From contig NZ_CP094526.1 of assembly GCF_029910095.1 (NCBI RefSeq), forward strand, positions 5,394,001-5,458,000: a DNA stretch of 64,000 nucleotides. Reading direction: 5' to 3'. A model generated the notes under the pieces. It was not told where the DNA came from. It made no database searches and saw only the letters and a list, made by a program, of their open reading frames with translations. This stretch comes from Bradyrhizobium sp. ISRA464 (GTDB taxonomy: Bacteria > Pseudomonadota > Alphaproteobacteria > Rhizobiales > Xanthobacteraceae). Made by a program: the position numbers and the translations under genes. Shown piece after piece: positions 51,284-59,274 of the stretch (position 1 is its first letter; each line of letters opens with the position of its first letter).

Positions 51284-51962
51284 TCAACTTGCCCGGAAGG
51301 AGAGAAGGCGGACGCAGACGCAACCGAACCGAATCAACTGGACGTAACGGAGATATTCTGTGGAAAAGGTAAATAAAGTCTAACTAAATTCCTAATCGCC
51401 TCAGGTCGACGAAGAAAGTCTGCACCACTAAACTCCTAAGGAGTTTCTCGCTCGATCCGCAGTCAGGTCATGGGCTTGCATGACAACGATGCCGGGATCA
51501 CCAGCTGCATCGGGTCAACACCGTACAGGGCATGCCCAAAATGAAAGACCCGTCCGGGGGGACAACCGGACGGGTCAAAGCCATATGGGCGCTTGGGGTG
51601 GATGGGCGCTCGCGCCTGATATAGCCGGGGAGGGATAACCGCTCCCACACACATAAGTCGTGACAGGAACGCCGACGTTCAAACCCTCGACGATTTTTTT
51701 AACTTTCTCGTCCCGAGTTCCGCTGCGTGAGCCAGCGCGTTCAGCGCCGAAAAATCGCTGCGGAGCAGCGCGATTTGCGTCATTTGCAGCGGATTTGTCC
51801 CATGCCGTCGATGGCGCTGCGTCGTCCTGCGCGCGGGCTCACGGAAGTGTTATTGAATGCTGCAAGGCCTTCGGCTGCTGCGACGGTTTGTCCGGCATCG
51901 CAGACATCCGCCCTGCCCGCGGCTGTTGGTATTGACGTGCGGCTCAACGCAAAACCGACAGC
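51284..51962. other. Intergenic region with a strong hairpin, no convincing gene
   Basis: This 679-base gap separates a minus-strand TIGR03809-like gene from the minus-strand anti-sigma gene. It holds a strong hairpin (51547-51576) and a small one around 51428-51445 (AAACTCC/GGAGTTT). Open frames on both strands lack good starts. A frame on the minus strand between about 51590 and 51830 contains protein-like words but no ATG or GTG, so I do not call it. The region may carry a long 3' end of the sigma operon or a small RNA. Confidence 0.55.
51547..51576 (-). terminator. Strong hairpin terminator, minus strand
   Basis: GACCCGTCCGG and CCGGACGGGTC form an 11-base stem with an eight-base loop. 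Read on the minus strand it is followed by TTTCATTTT. It would end transcripts from the sigma/anti-sigma operon, which stops 387 bases upstream, or a small RNA between. Confidence 0.7.
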
Positions 51963-52742
51963 CTACGACGCTTCGGCCGCGAAGCTGACGATCTTCTCCT
52001 TCTGCAGCCTGGCGACCAGCGCTGCGACGTCGCCCCTGGACATCGCGCGGTTACCGAACTGCAGGCGGAACAGCCCACCCTTGGCGCCATCGACGATCGA
52101 CGCCTGATAGCTGTCCAGCAACGCGCTGATGTCGGCGACCCTGGCATCCGGCGTGAAACGCACCAGCACGCGTGACGCCGCGGCCGCCGGGGCAGCCGAG
52201 AGGTCGCGGGTCAACGGCGCGCTGCGCTCGGCCGTCTGCGGTGGCGTTGGCGCCGGGCTAGAGAGGTCGCGGGTGACCGGTACGCCGCGGTCGGCCTCGT
52301 CCAGTGACGCGGTCTGAAACGACGTCGGCTGGCTCCGCATCAGCACCGTGCCGATCACGCCGGCCTGCAACAGCACCAGGATCGCACCGAGCGCGGACGA
52401 CCAGGCCAGCGTCCGCGGCGACAGCTTCGCGAAGAACTCCGAGATGCCGGCCGACATGCGCGCCACCATCGACGGCTTGCGCTCCGGCTCGGCATCGATC
52501 GCCGTAAACAGCTTCTGCATGGCGCGCGTCGAGGGCGCACCGAGGCTCTCGTTCAGACGAATGGTCTCGGCATATTCATCGCGGGTCACGGCATATTGCC
52601 TCGCTAGCTCGGGATCGCGGGCGAGCGCGTCCTCGACACGGCGCGCGTCACGCGCGTTCAGCGTGCCGGCCGCGTGCCAGGGCAGCAGCAGCTCGATATC
52701 GCCCGGCTCCTGATCCAGCACCTTCCTGTTCGCTGCCGTCAT
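51963..52742 (-). CDS. Membrane anti-sigma factor
   Basis: A 259-residue single-pass membrane protein. The cytoplasmic N-terminus (DIELLLPWHAAGTLNARDAR, RVEDALARDPELARQYAV) is the anti-sigma domain of the ZAS-like group without zinc cysteines. A membrane helix spans about 113-138. The periplasmic part has two TRDLS repeats (PVTRDLSSPAP and PLTRDLSAAPA) and a C-terminal beta/alpha domain with RVLVRFTPDARVADISALLD. The ATG at 52742 overlaps the sigma factor stop (ATGA), so the two are coupled. It holds the sigma factor inactive until a stress signal. Confidence 0.85.
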   Translation of the reverse strand: MTAANRKVLDQEPGDIELLLPWHAAGTLNARDARRVEDALARDPELARQYAVTRDEYAETIRLNESLGAPSTRAMQKLFTAIDAEPERKPSMVARMSAGISEFFAKLSPRTLAWSSALGAILVLLQAGVIGTVLMRSQPTSFQTASLDEADRGVPVTRDLSSPAPTPPQTAERSAPLTRDLSAAPAAAASRVLVRFTPDARVADISALLDSYQASIVDGAKGGLFRLQFGNRAMSRGDVAALVARLQKEKIVSFAAEAS

Positions 52743-53308
52743 GGCCAACCTCGCTCGACGCCGGCTGCCTTCAGCAACTCGGCGAGTTTCTTGCGCGCGT
52801 AGAACAGACGCGTCTTCACGGTGTTCTGCGGAATGCCAACGATTTCAGCGACGTCTTCCACGGATTTCTCGTGATAGTAGACAAGATCGACGATCTCCCG
52901 ATGTTCCGCCGACAATGCCGTCAGGCACTTGCGCAGCGCTTCACCGGTATCCTTCTTCTGCACCACCGTTTCCGGATCGTCGGACGTATCCTCGATCGCG
53001 TTCGCGGCCTCATCGTCCAGTTCCGCGTCTTTCCTGCGCCGCAGCGCGGACAACGCCTTGAACCGGGTAATCGCCAGGAGCCAGGTTGAAACGGCGGATC
53101 GACCCTCGAACTTGCCCGCCTGACGCCACACGTCCAGGAACACCTCACTGATGAGGTCTTCCGCCACCTGTTCGTCCCGCACGAGCCGAAGCCCGAAACG
53201 ATACACCCTGACATGGTGCCGTCCGTACAGCACCTGCATGGCAAGCCGGTCGCCTTGGCCGATCCGGGCGATCAGAATCTCGTCTGAAGCCGCCTGTGTC
53301 GCGCTCAA
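52739..53308 (-). CDS. ECF-type sigma-70 factor
   Basis: A 189-residue sigma factor with region 2 (LYGRHHVRVYRFGLRLVRDE, LISEVFLDVWRQAGKFEGRS, STWLLAITRFKALSALRRRK) and region 4 (LSAEHREIVDLVYYHEKSVE, DVAEIVGIPQNTVKTRLFYA). The start is TTG at 53308. It is coupled to a membrane anti-sigma factor downstream. The linker between regions 2 and 4 is acidic. Stimulus and target promoter are unknown. Confidence 0.92.
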   Translation of the reverse strand: MSATQAASDEILIARIGQGDRLAMQVLYGRHHVRVYRFGLRLVRDEQVAEDLISEVFLDVWRQAGKFEGRSAVSTWLLAITRFKALSALRRRKDAELDDEAANAIEDTSDDPETVVQKKDTGEALRKCLTALSAEHREIVDLVYYHEKSVEDVAEIVGIPQNTVKTRLFYARKKLAELLKAAGVERGWP

Positions 53309-53738
53309 TGGCCGTCTCGCAAGATTGGTCTAAAGGGGATGGCGCGCGGTTCGACGCGGAAGCCAAGATTCTTCACATTACGGCAATGCTCTAACCGCAT
53401 GTGTGATCTACACCACTGACCAACTCCCGACTGCAGAAAAATTGCTGGAAGCGATCGGGGCTCCAAAACGGTATCATAATAACGAATGCTCTCTCTGACA
53501 CCGCACTCTCCGGCACGACCTTACCAAGGCTTCACCGGCAAGCCAGCGCCACTTGCAGTCAGCACCCCCAACGCGAGCGTGCCCGCGCGGCCTCTCGCGG
53601 CACCGTTGGCGACACGGATTTCCCTTACGAAACAAGGGCGAGGACCGGATTCCAATGGAGCGGATTCGGCTCCAAAAGATACCAAACCTAAAGGCTTTCC
53701 CACGTAGATTTTTGCCGGATTTCACCAATGGCGAGACC
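53309..53738. other. Divergent region between ECF sigma and diguanylate cyclase genes
   Basis: This 430-base region contains the promoters of the minus-strand sigma gene and the plus-strand cyclase. An in-frame ATG at 53655 could extend the cyclase by 28 residues. I found no consensus ECF promoter with confidence, and no repeat. Confidence 0.5.
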
Positions 53739-54887
53739 ATGGCCGGCGCTGCGTCGTCATTTCTCGGCCCGATCGCGGGCGCACTGGACGGCGACCGTCC
53801 GAAGCTGACGGCTGAACGTCTGGCGCTTCGGGCCAGGCAGCGCCGCCAGATCCAGGCGATGATCGCCGGCTGCTATTTGCTGGATGCCGTTGTCCTGCTG
53901 ATCTACGCCCATGCCGGCACCACCACGGTCGAAGTCGCGGCCAGCTATGCTCTGGCCGGCCTCGCTTTGGTGGCAATTTACGTGCTGCTCTCGGAGCGCG
54001 GCTTCCACGAGCGCTTCCGCGACCACTATCTGGTCACGCCGCAATCGGCCATCAACATGGCGAACCTGCTCGCGTTCACCTACATCGCGCCGGAAGTCGG
54101 CGTGCTCTTTCTCTGCAACCTGTTCGTCGTGTTCGGCTTTGGCGCGCTGCGCATCTCGGCGCGGCAGACCGCCATCGTCTGGACCGTCATGGTGTTGGGC
54201 CTGGCGGCGCTGCTCCTGGGAACCGACAAGCCGATCGGCATGCCGACCGGCACCACGATGGAGCGCCTTGCCACCATGCTGGTGTTCGCGCTGACCATCG
54301 GACGCTGCATGTGCCTCGGCATCTTCTCGAGCTCGATGCAGCAATCGCTGTATCAGAGCAGCTTGAAGCTCAAGGAGGCCTATCGTCGTATCGAGGAGCT
54401 CGCCGAGATCGACGAGCTGACCGGCGCGTTCAATCGCCGCTGCATCATGCGCATGCTCGATGAGGAGATCGCGCGCTGCACCCGCAACGGCAGCTCGTGC
54501 GCGGTCGCGCTGATCGATCTCGACCATTTCAAGCGGGTCAACGACGTCTACGGACATCCGATGGGCGACGAGGCGCTGCGCACTTTCGCGATCAGCATGT
54601 TCGCCAATCTCCGCAGCATCGACCGCTTCGGCCGTTACGGCGGCGAGGAATTCCTGCTGGTACTGCCTGACCTGTCGCAAGACCAGGCCATGCGCGCGCT
54701 CCAGCGTCTGCGCGCGATCATCGCCGATCTCGACTGGAGCGCGTTCTCGCCGGGCATGCAGGTGACGATCTCCGCGGGCGTCACGACGCTACGGCCGCGT
54801 GAAAGCGCCGACACGTTGCTCGCGCGCGCCGACGGCGCGCTCTACACGGCCAAGGCCCGGGGACGCAACCGCATTGTAGGTGCCTGA
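53739..54887 (+). CDS. Diguanylate cyclase with membrane domain (GGDEF)
   Basis: A 382-residue c-di-GMP synthase. Four to six membrane helices occupy about 40-200, then a coiled stretch and the GGDEF domain (about 220-380). The active-site motif is GGEEF at 301-305, competent for catalysis. RSID at 292-295, with five residues before GGEEF, is the product-inhibition I-site, so activity should be feedback controlled. ATG 53739 is chosen with weak GAGA upstream; ATG 53655 (AGGA upstream) would give 410 residues. It probably influences attachment or motility. It sits between the two sigma modules. Confidence 0.9.
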   Translation: MAGAASSFLGPIAGALDGDRPKLTAERLALRARQRRQIQAMIAGCYLLDAVVLLIYAHAGTTTVEVAASYALAGLALVAIYVLLSERGFHERFRDHYLVTPQSAINMANLLAFTYIAPEVGVLFLCNLFVVFGFGALRISARQTAIVWTVMVLGLAALLLGTDKPIGMPTGTTMERLATMLVFALTIGRCMCLGIFSSSMQQSLYQSSLKLKEAYRRIEELAEIDELTGAFNRRCIMRMLDEEIARCTRNGSSCAVALIDLDHFKRVNDVYGHPMGDEALRTFAISMFANLRSIDRFGRYGGEEFLLVLPDLSQDQAMRALQRLRAIIADLDWSAFSPGMQVTISAGVTTLRPRESADTLLARADGALYTAKARGRNRIVGA

Positions 54888-54946
54888 TCGCCCCCGTTCT
54901 GCAAGCGGCGCCGGAGAAACCGTCGCCATCGCTCCAGGATAGAGTC

Positions 54947-56053
54947 ATGAGTTCGAAGTCCGCGACCGCCCCCGCAAGCCTGCTCGACGAGCTGCAGGCG
55001 ACGCTCGCCCACGGCCCCGTCGCACGCCGTGTCGAGACGTTGCGTCGCGTGACCGACCTCTTCATCAGCGGCTCGGTGGACTATTCGCACGAGCAGATCG
55101 GCCTGTTCGACGACGTTTTCCAGTGCCTACTCGAGCACATCGAAAGCTCGGCCAAGGCCCTGCTCGCCAATCGGCTCGCCCCTATCGACACCGCGCCGCC
55201 GCAGACGATCCGCACACTCGCCTTCGACGACCTGATCGAGGTCGCGGGCCCGGTGCTGGCGCAGTCGGCGCGGGTCGACGACGACACCCTGATCGAGACG
55301 GCGCGCAGCAAGAGCCAGGCGCATCTCCTGGCCATCTCGACCAGGAAAGCACTGAGCGGCGCCGTCACCGACGTGCTGGTGCTGCGTGGCAATGACGAGG
55401 TGATCCAGAGCACCGTGAACAATCCCGGCGCGGAATTCACCGAACGCGGCTTCACCCGCCTGGTCAGCCGTGCCGAGGGCGACGACAACCTGTCGACCTG
55501 CGTCGGCCTGCATCCGAGCATTCCGCGGCACCTTTATCTCAAGCTGGTCGCGAAGGCATCCGACGCCGTGCGGCAGCGGCTCGAGGCCGCCAACCCGCAG
55601 CATGCCAAGGAGATCCCGATTGCGGTGAAGGAAGCGACGCGACGCGCGCGCTCGGCCCCCGCGGCCGTGACCCGCGACACCACCATCGCCCGTGCCCTGG
55701 TCAAGTCTCTCTACGAGGACGGCCGGCTCGACGAATTCCAGCTCGCGGCGTTTGCCGAGGCCGGCAAGTTCGACGAGACCAATGCCTCGCTCGCCGCGCT
55801 CGCCAATGTCACGGTCGGCGTCGCCGAGAACATGATGATCGAAACCCGCGCCGAAGGCGTCATGATCCTCGCCAAGGTATCGGGCCTGTCGTGGTCGACG
55901 GTGCGGGCGATCATCAATCTGCGCGACGACATCTCGGGCGGCGAACCGACCGACCTGCAGGCCTGCAAGGACACCTACGAGCGGCTGCGGCCCTCGACCG
56001 CGCAGCAGGTGCTCCGCTTCCACCGTATGCAGCAGTCCGCACCGGCGGCCTGA
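54947..56053 (+). CDS. DUF2336 domain protein, second copy
   Basis: A 368-residue soluble helical protein. SLLDELQATLAHGPVARRVE, LRRVTDLFISGSVDYSHEQI and GLFDDVFQCLLEHIESSAKA are typical of the DUF2336 N-terminal part; the C-terminal region has LARVTVG-type helices and ends HRMQQSAPAA. It is 59 bases after the GGDEF gene on the same strand with AGGA before the ATG, so the two are likely one transcript. A relative is encoded at 23316-24287. Function is unknown. Confidence 0.85.
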   Translation: MSSKSATAPASLLDELQATLAHGPVARRVETLRRVTDLFISGSVDYSHEQIGLFDDVFQCLLEHIESSAKALLANRLAPIDTAPPQTIRTLAFDDLIEVAGPVLAQSARVDDDTLIETARSKSQAHLLAISTRKALSGAVTDVLVLRGNDEVIQSTVNNPGAEFTERGFTRLVSRAEGDDNLSTCVGLHPSIPRHLYLKLVAKASDAVRQRLEAANPQHAKEIPIAVKEATRRARSAPAAVTRDTTIARALVKSLYEDGRLDEFQLAAFAEAGKFDETNASLAALANVTVGVAENMMIETRAEGVMILAKVSGLSWSTVRAIINLRDDISGGEPTDLQACKDTYERLRPSTAQQVLRFHRMQQSAPAA

Positions 56054-56076
56054 TTTCTCAGCCTGATCTCCCGTAG

Positions 56077-56103
56077 CCCGGATGCAGCGCGGCGAAATCC
56101 GGG
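56077..56103. repeat. Short palindromic repeat CCCGGAT/ATCCGGG
   Basis: CCCGGAT at 56077-56083 and ATCCGGG at 56097-56103 enclose GCAGCGCGGCGAA. The whole GTAGCCCGGAT...ATCCGGG unit is a frequent bradyrhizobial repeat, from memory, located 24 bases after the DUF2336 stop. Confidence 0.75.
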
Positions 56104-56197
56104 ATCCATCAGCCGCGCAAAGACTCCTGGGCTTCATGAAGCCTGCCATCGGGCGCGCATTCGCGCGACCCGTTGGCTCCATTCGCGCTACAATCGG

Positions 56198-56842
56198 TCA
56201 GTATCTCAGCACCCGCCGTCCAGCGAACGCGCCGACGGTCGCGACGATCGCGGTTGCGAGCGTGTACCAGGTCGCGACGAACAGCGGCGAATCATCGGTG
56301 CAGTGCGACGCATAGATCGTCGCCGCCAATCCTGCCGACAACATGCCCGCGACCGCGCCGGCCACCGCCGGCCGCGACGGCGCGCCCTGCCGGAGCGCGC
56401 GCAGCGCGCCCGCGAGCAGCGGCAGCGACATCGCGGGGATCGCGGACATGCAGGCCGTCGAATTCTTGCCGATCAGCCGCGTCATCATCGGTGCGCGCTG
56501 CGGCATCATCATCTCGCCGCTGATCGCGGCAACGAGAATGCCGGCGGGAACCAGCAACCACCAGCCGAAGCCGCGCAGCGAGGCTTCGGGCCGCGACAGA
56601 TGCAGGCTGACCGCGATCGCGGAGGCCGCAAGCGCCAGCGTGACGGCGAATTTCAGGTCGAAGAACGGGTTATGCATTGCCGTCATCACGTCGGGGCGGA
56701 CACCAAGCTCGGCAAAGAAGATCAGGAGCGAGACCGGGGCCGCGGCAAGCAGCGCCAACATCAGCGCAAGACCGATCGGCCGCGGGCGGTAGGCATTGTC
56801 GGCGGCCAGGGTTCGAATGAGTTGATCCGTGTCCATGCTCAT
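56198..56842 (-). CDS. nrsF: NrsF-type (DUF1109) membrane anti-sigma factor
   Basis: A 214-residue inner-membrane protein with about six helices. It matches DUF1109/NrsF, which inhibits the ECF factor SigF in Caulobacter and responds to redox or metal stress through two conserved cysteines. Both are present: Cys131 in KNSTACMSAIP and Cys181 in ASHCTDDSP. The ATG at 56842 overlaps the sigma stop (ATGA). It is the second gene of the sigma/anti-sigma unit, ending 144 bases from the DUF2336 gene. Confidence 0.88.
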   Translation of the reverse strand: MSMDTDQLIRTLAADNAYRPRPIGLALMLALLAAAPVSLLIFFAELGVRPDVMTAMHNPFFDLKFAVTLALAASAIAVSLHLSRPEASLRGFGWWLLVPAGILVAAISGEMMMPQRAPMMTRLIGKNSTACMSAIPAMSLPLLAGALRALRQGAPSRPAVAGAVAGMLSAGLAATIYASHCTDDSPLFVATWYTLATAIVATVGAFAGRRVLRY

Positions 56843-57384
56843 CGGTCCCGTAGTTTCGCAGTGAGGCTCGCCAACCCACGATGAAGCGCGACCCGCACCG
56901 CGCCCTCGCTCATCGAGAACTTCGCCGCAGTGTCCTTGATCGAGGCGCTGTCGACCGCGATCGATTGCAGCACGTCGCGCTGCCGCGCGGGCAAGGACTG
57001 CAGCTGGGCCGCCACCTCGCTCGCCGATGCAGTCGGCTCGGGCGTTTCTCCCGGCAACGTCTCGGCAAAGTCGTCGATATTGACAAAGATGCGCTTGCCG
57101 CGACGGCGCAGCGCGTCGATCAGCTTGTTGCGGGCGATCGCGAACAACCACGGCGCAAATGGGGCGTTAGCGTCCCATGTCTGCCGCTTCAAATGCACCG
57201 CCAGCAAGATGTCCTGCACGATGTCCTCGGACTGATCGACCGGTTGTCCCGCGCGCGCCAATCCCCGGCGCGCCGCGGCGCGGAGCACCGGCGTGATGGC
57301 CTTGAGCAGACGATGATACGCTGCCTCATCGCCTGAAATGGCCGACCGCATCAAGTCGGTCCACTCATCCTCACGTTCCCGCAC
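56839..57384 (-). CDS. ECF sigma factor, SigF-like partner of NrsF
   Basis: A 181-residue ECF factor. Region 2 is SAISGDEAAYHRLLKAITPV, DIVQDILLAVHLKRQTWDAN and PWLFAIARNKLIDALRRRGK; region 4 is LPARQRDVLQSIAVDSASIK and MSEGAVRVALHRGLASL. I chose GTG 57384, which follows AGGAG by five bases; the frame extends upstream to a TTG at 57420 with no ribosome site. It is coupled to the NrsF-type anti-sigma gene. A likely self-activated promoter lies just upstream (57404-57428). Confidence 0.88.
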   Translation of the reverse strand: MREREDEWTDLMRSAISGDEAAYHRLLKAITPVLRAAARRGLARAGQPVDQSEDIVQDILLAVHLKRQTWDANAPFAPWLFAIARNKLIDALRRRGKRIFVNIDDFAETLPGETPEPTASASEVAAQLQSLPARQRDVLQSIAVDSASIKDTAAKFSMSEGAVRVALHRGLASLTAKLRDR

Positions 57385-57403
57385 GCCCGCTCCTGAGTTG
57401 CAA

Positions 57404-57428
57404 TTCGGTCGATCTTTCAATTCGTTAC
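57404..57428 (-). promoter_or_regulatory. Candidate SigF-type autoregulatory promoter
   Basis: On the minus strand GTAACG (57428-57423) is followed after 15 bases by CGAA (57407-57404), close to the GTAACC-N16-CGAA pattern described for the Caulobacter SigF/NrsF system. It ends about 20 bases before the chosen GTG, leaving room for a short leader with AGGAG. One spacer base and one promoter base differ. Confidence 0.4.
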
Positions 57429-57714
57429 GCGCAGAGCAAGCACATCACGAATTCGTGATATCAGGCTCCGGCGAGGATGGCACCGACGACCGGCTGGCAG
57501 AATCGCCCCCGTGGGGTTCCAGGACCTCTGGCTCATAACACCGATCGGAGCGACAAGCATCGGTGCCGTTCCCGGCCATCACATCAAGTCGGCAACGCAG
57601 GAATTGCCCAGCTTTCGCCCGTTGTGGCCCGAAGATTCCCTTTTTCTGCCCCGGTGTGGACACGCAGCAGGGTCTCTTTTCGCCTCGGGGCCAGGCGAAT
57701 GGGGAGATAATCAA
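57429..57714. other. Divergent region upstream of the exported Ala/Gln-rich protein gene
   Basis: The gap between the ECF gene and the plus-strand gene at 57715 is 330 bases in all. Apart from the candidate SigF promoter, I see no clear elements; the frame open from 57511 toward 57715 has no family-like sequence and is treated as non-coding. GGGGAG before 57715 is a good ribosome site. Confidence 0.45.
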
Positions 57715-58368
57715 ATGAAAATCAAAGCCAGCGGGCGCTTGGCCTTGATGGTTGCGACAGGGTTCCTCGTGTGTGTCGCCGGGTCTTCGCCGATGCGTGC
57801 GGCTGGTGCGGACACCACGGCGTCCAAATCCACCAGCGCCACCGCTGACAAATCGGTCCGGCACGACAAGCGACATGCCCACCGCAAGTCCTCCAAGGCC
57901 GCCGACAAATCCGAGAGCAAGGCCGCCGTCGGCGACGCCGGCAGCGTCACGTCGACAGGCATCCCCGCCTCCGTTGCCAACGCCAATGCAGAGCTGACCG
58001 CCGGCGACACCAACGCCGCACCCGCCAACGCCAATTCCACTGTAGCCGCAGCCGACAAACCAGCCGATTCGCAGCCGCAGGCCGCCGACACTGACGTGGT
58101 CGCCTCCGACCAACTCAACGACGTCGATCGTGCCTTACAGCAGGCACAGCCGACGGAACAGCAACAACCAGCCCAGCAGCAGGCAGCTCAGCCCGAAACC
58201 CGGCCGGCGCAGCCGCAAACCGTGGCAATGGCTGCCCCCACGGCAGCACCGGTCGTGGCCAGCGGCGACGGCTCGACCTGGGACCAGACATCGCTGATCG
58301 GGAAGATCTTTATCGGCTTTGGCGCCCTGCTCACCGTGGCCTCCGCCGCGCGCATGTTCATGGCGTAA
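57715..58368 (+). CDS. Exported Ala/Gln-rich protein with C-terminal membrane helix
   Basis: A 217-residue protein with a signal peptide (MKIKASGRLALMVATGFLVC, cut near RAA), a charged His/Lys patch (VRHDKRHAHRKSSKAADKSE), long Ala/Asn/Gln-rich low-complexity sequence (including QQAQPTEQQQPAQQQ), and a C-terminal helix IGKIFIGFGALLTVASAARM. It would be tethered at both ends of a flexible periplasmic linker. I know of no named family. Composition suggests rapid evolution, so function is not inferred. Confidence 0.75.
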   Translation: MKIKASGRLALMVATGFLVCVAGSSPMRAAGADTTASKSTSATADKSVRHDKRHAHRKSSKAADKSESKAAVGDAGSVTSTGIPASVANANAELTAGDTNAAPANANSTVAAADKPADSQPQAADTDVVASDQLNDVDRALQQAQPTEQQQPAQQQAAQPETRPAQPQTVAMAAPTAAPVVASGDGSTWDQTSLIGKIFIGFGALLTVASAARMFMA

Positions 58369-58494
58369 GTCTGTCGACCATCACGGGCGCGGCGCGCGTA
58401 GCGCCGCAACCGGCCCGGCCCTCCTTTCAGCCACTTGAAGCGCATCCCGCCAGCGGGCACATTGCCGGGCAAATCAGGCACGGGGTTTGCGTCC

Positions 58495-59274
58495 ATGGCT
58501 ACGTTCGAATTCATCATCGTCGAGAGCAAAGGACCGGTCGGCGTCATCACGCTGAACCGGCCAAAGATGCTCAATGCTCTGTCTTTCGGCGTGTTCCGCG
58601 AGATCGCCGCAGCGGTCGACGATCTCGAGGCCGACGACAAGATCGGCTGCCTTTTGATCACCGGCAGCGAGAAGGCATTTGCGGCCGGCGCCGATATCAA
58701 GGAGATGCAGCCGAAGGGCTTCATCGACATGTTCACCAGCGACTTCGCCTCGATCGGCGGCGATCGTATCGCCAGATGCCGCAAGCCGACGATCGCGGCG
58801 GTGGCCGGCTATGCGCTGGGCGGCGGCTGCGAGCTCGCGATGATGTGCGACGTCATTATCGCCGCCGACACCGCCAAATTTGGCCAGCCGGAAATCACCC
58901 TCGGCACGATTCCCGGCATCGGCGGCACGCAGCGCCTGACACGCGCGATCGGCAAGTCGAAGGCAATGGATCTCTGCCTCACCGGGCGAATGATGGACGC
59001 TGCCGAGGCCGAGCGCTCGGGTCTGGTGTCGCGGATCGTGCCCGCCGACAAGCTGATGGAAGAGGCGCTCGCCGCGGCCGAGAAGATCGCCTCGATGTCG
59101 CGCCCGGCGGCTGCGATGGCCAAGGAAGCCATCAACCGCGCCTTCGAGACGCCGCTCTCGGAGGGCATGAATGTCGAGCGCAACCTGTTCCACTCGACCT
59201 TCGCGCTGGAAGACCGCTCCGAGGGGATGGCCGCGTTCATCGAGAAGCGGAAGCCGGTCAACAAGAACCGCTAG
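58495..59274 (+). CDS. Enoyl-CoA hydratase
   Basis: A 259-residue crotonase-family enzyme that adds water to enoyl-CoA in fatty acid or amino acid degradation. Oxyanion-hole blocks are [11 protein letters not shown] and [15 protein letters not shown]; catalytic Glu113 and Glu133 are 20 apart as in the classical hydratase, so it is a true hydratase candidate. ATG 58495 matches the family start; a 20-residue extension upstream lacks it. Its TAG stop overlaps the stop of the convergent acetyl-CoA hydrolase gene through CTAG at 59271-59274. Confidence 0.93.
   Translation: MATFEFIIVESKGPVGVITLNRPKMLNALSFGVFREIAAAVDDLEADDKIGCLLITGSEKAFAAGADIKEMQPKGFIDMFTSDFASIGGDRIARCRKPTIAAVAGYALGGGCELAMMCDVIIAADTAKFGQPEITLGTIPGIGGTQRLTRAIGKSKAMDLCLTGRMMDAAEAERSGLVSRIVPADKLMEEALAAAEKIASMSRPAAAMAKEAINRAFETPLSEGMNVERNLFHSTFALEDRSEGMAAFIEKRKPVNKNR

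Noticed and set aside
51590..51830. Minus-strand open frame with protein-like words between anti-sigma gene and terminator
   Set aside because: It has no ATG or GTG start and no recognisable domain; it may be chance or the remnant of something.
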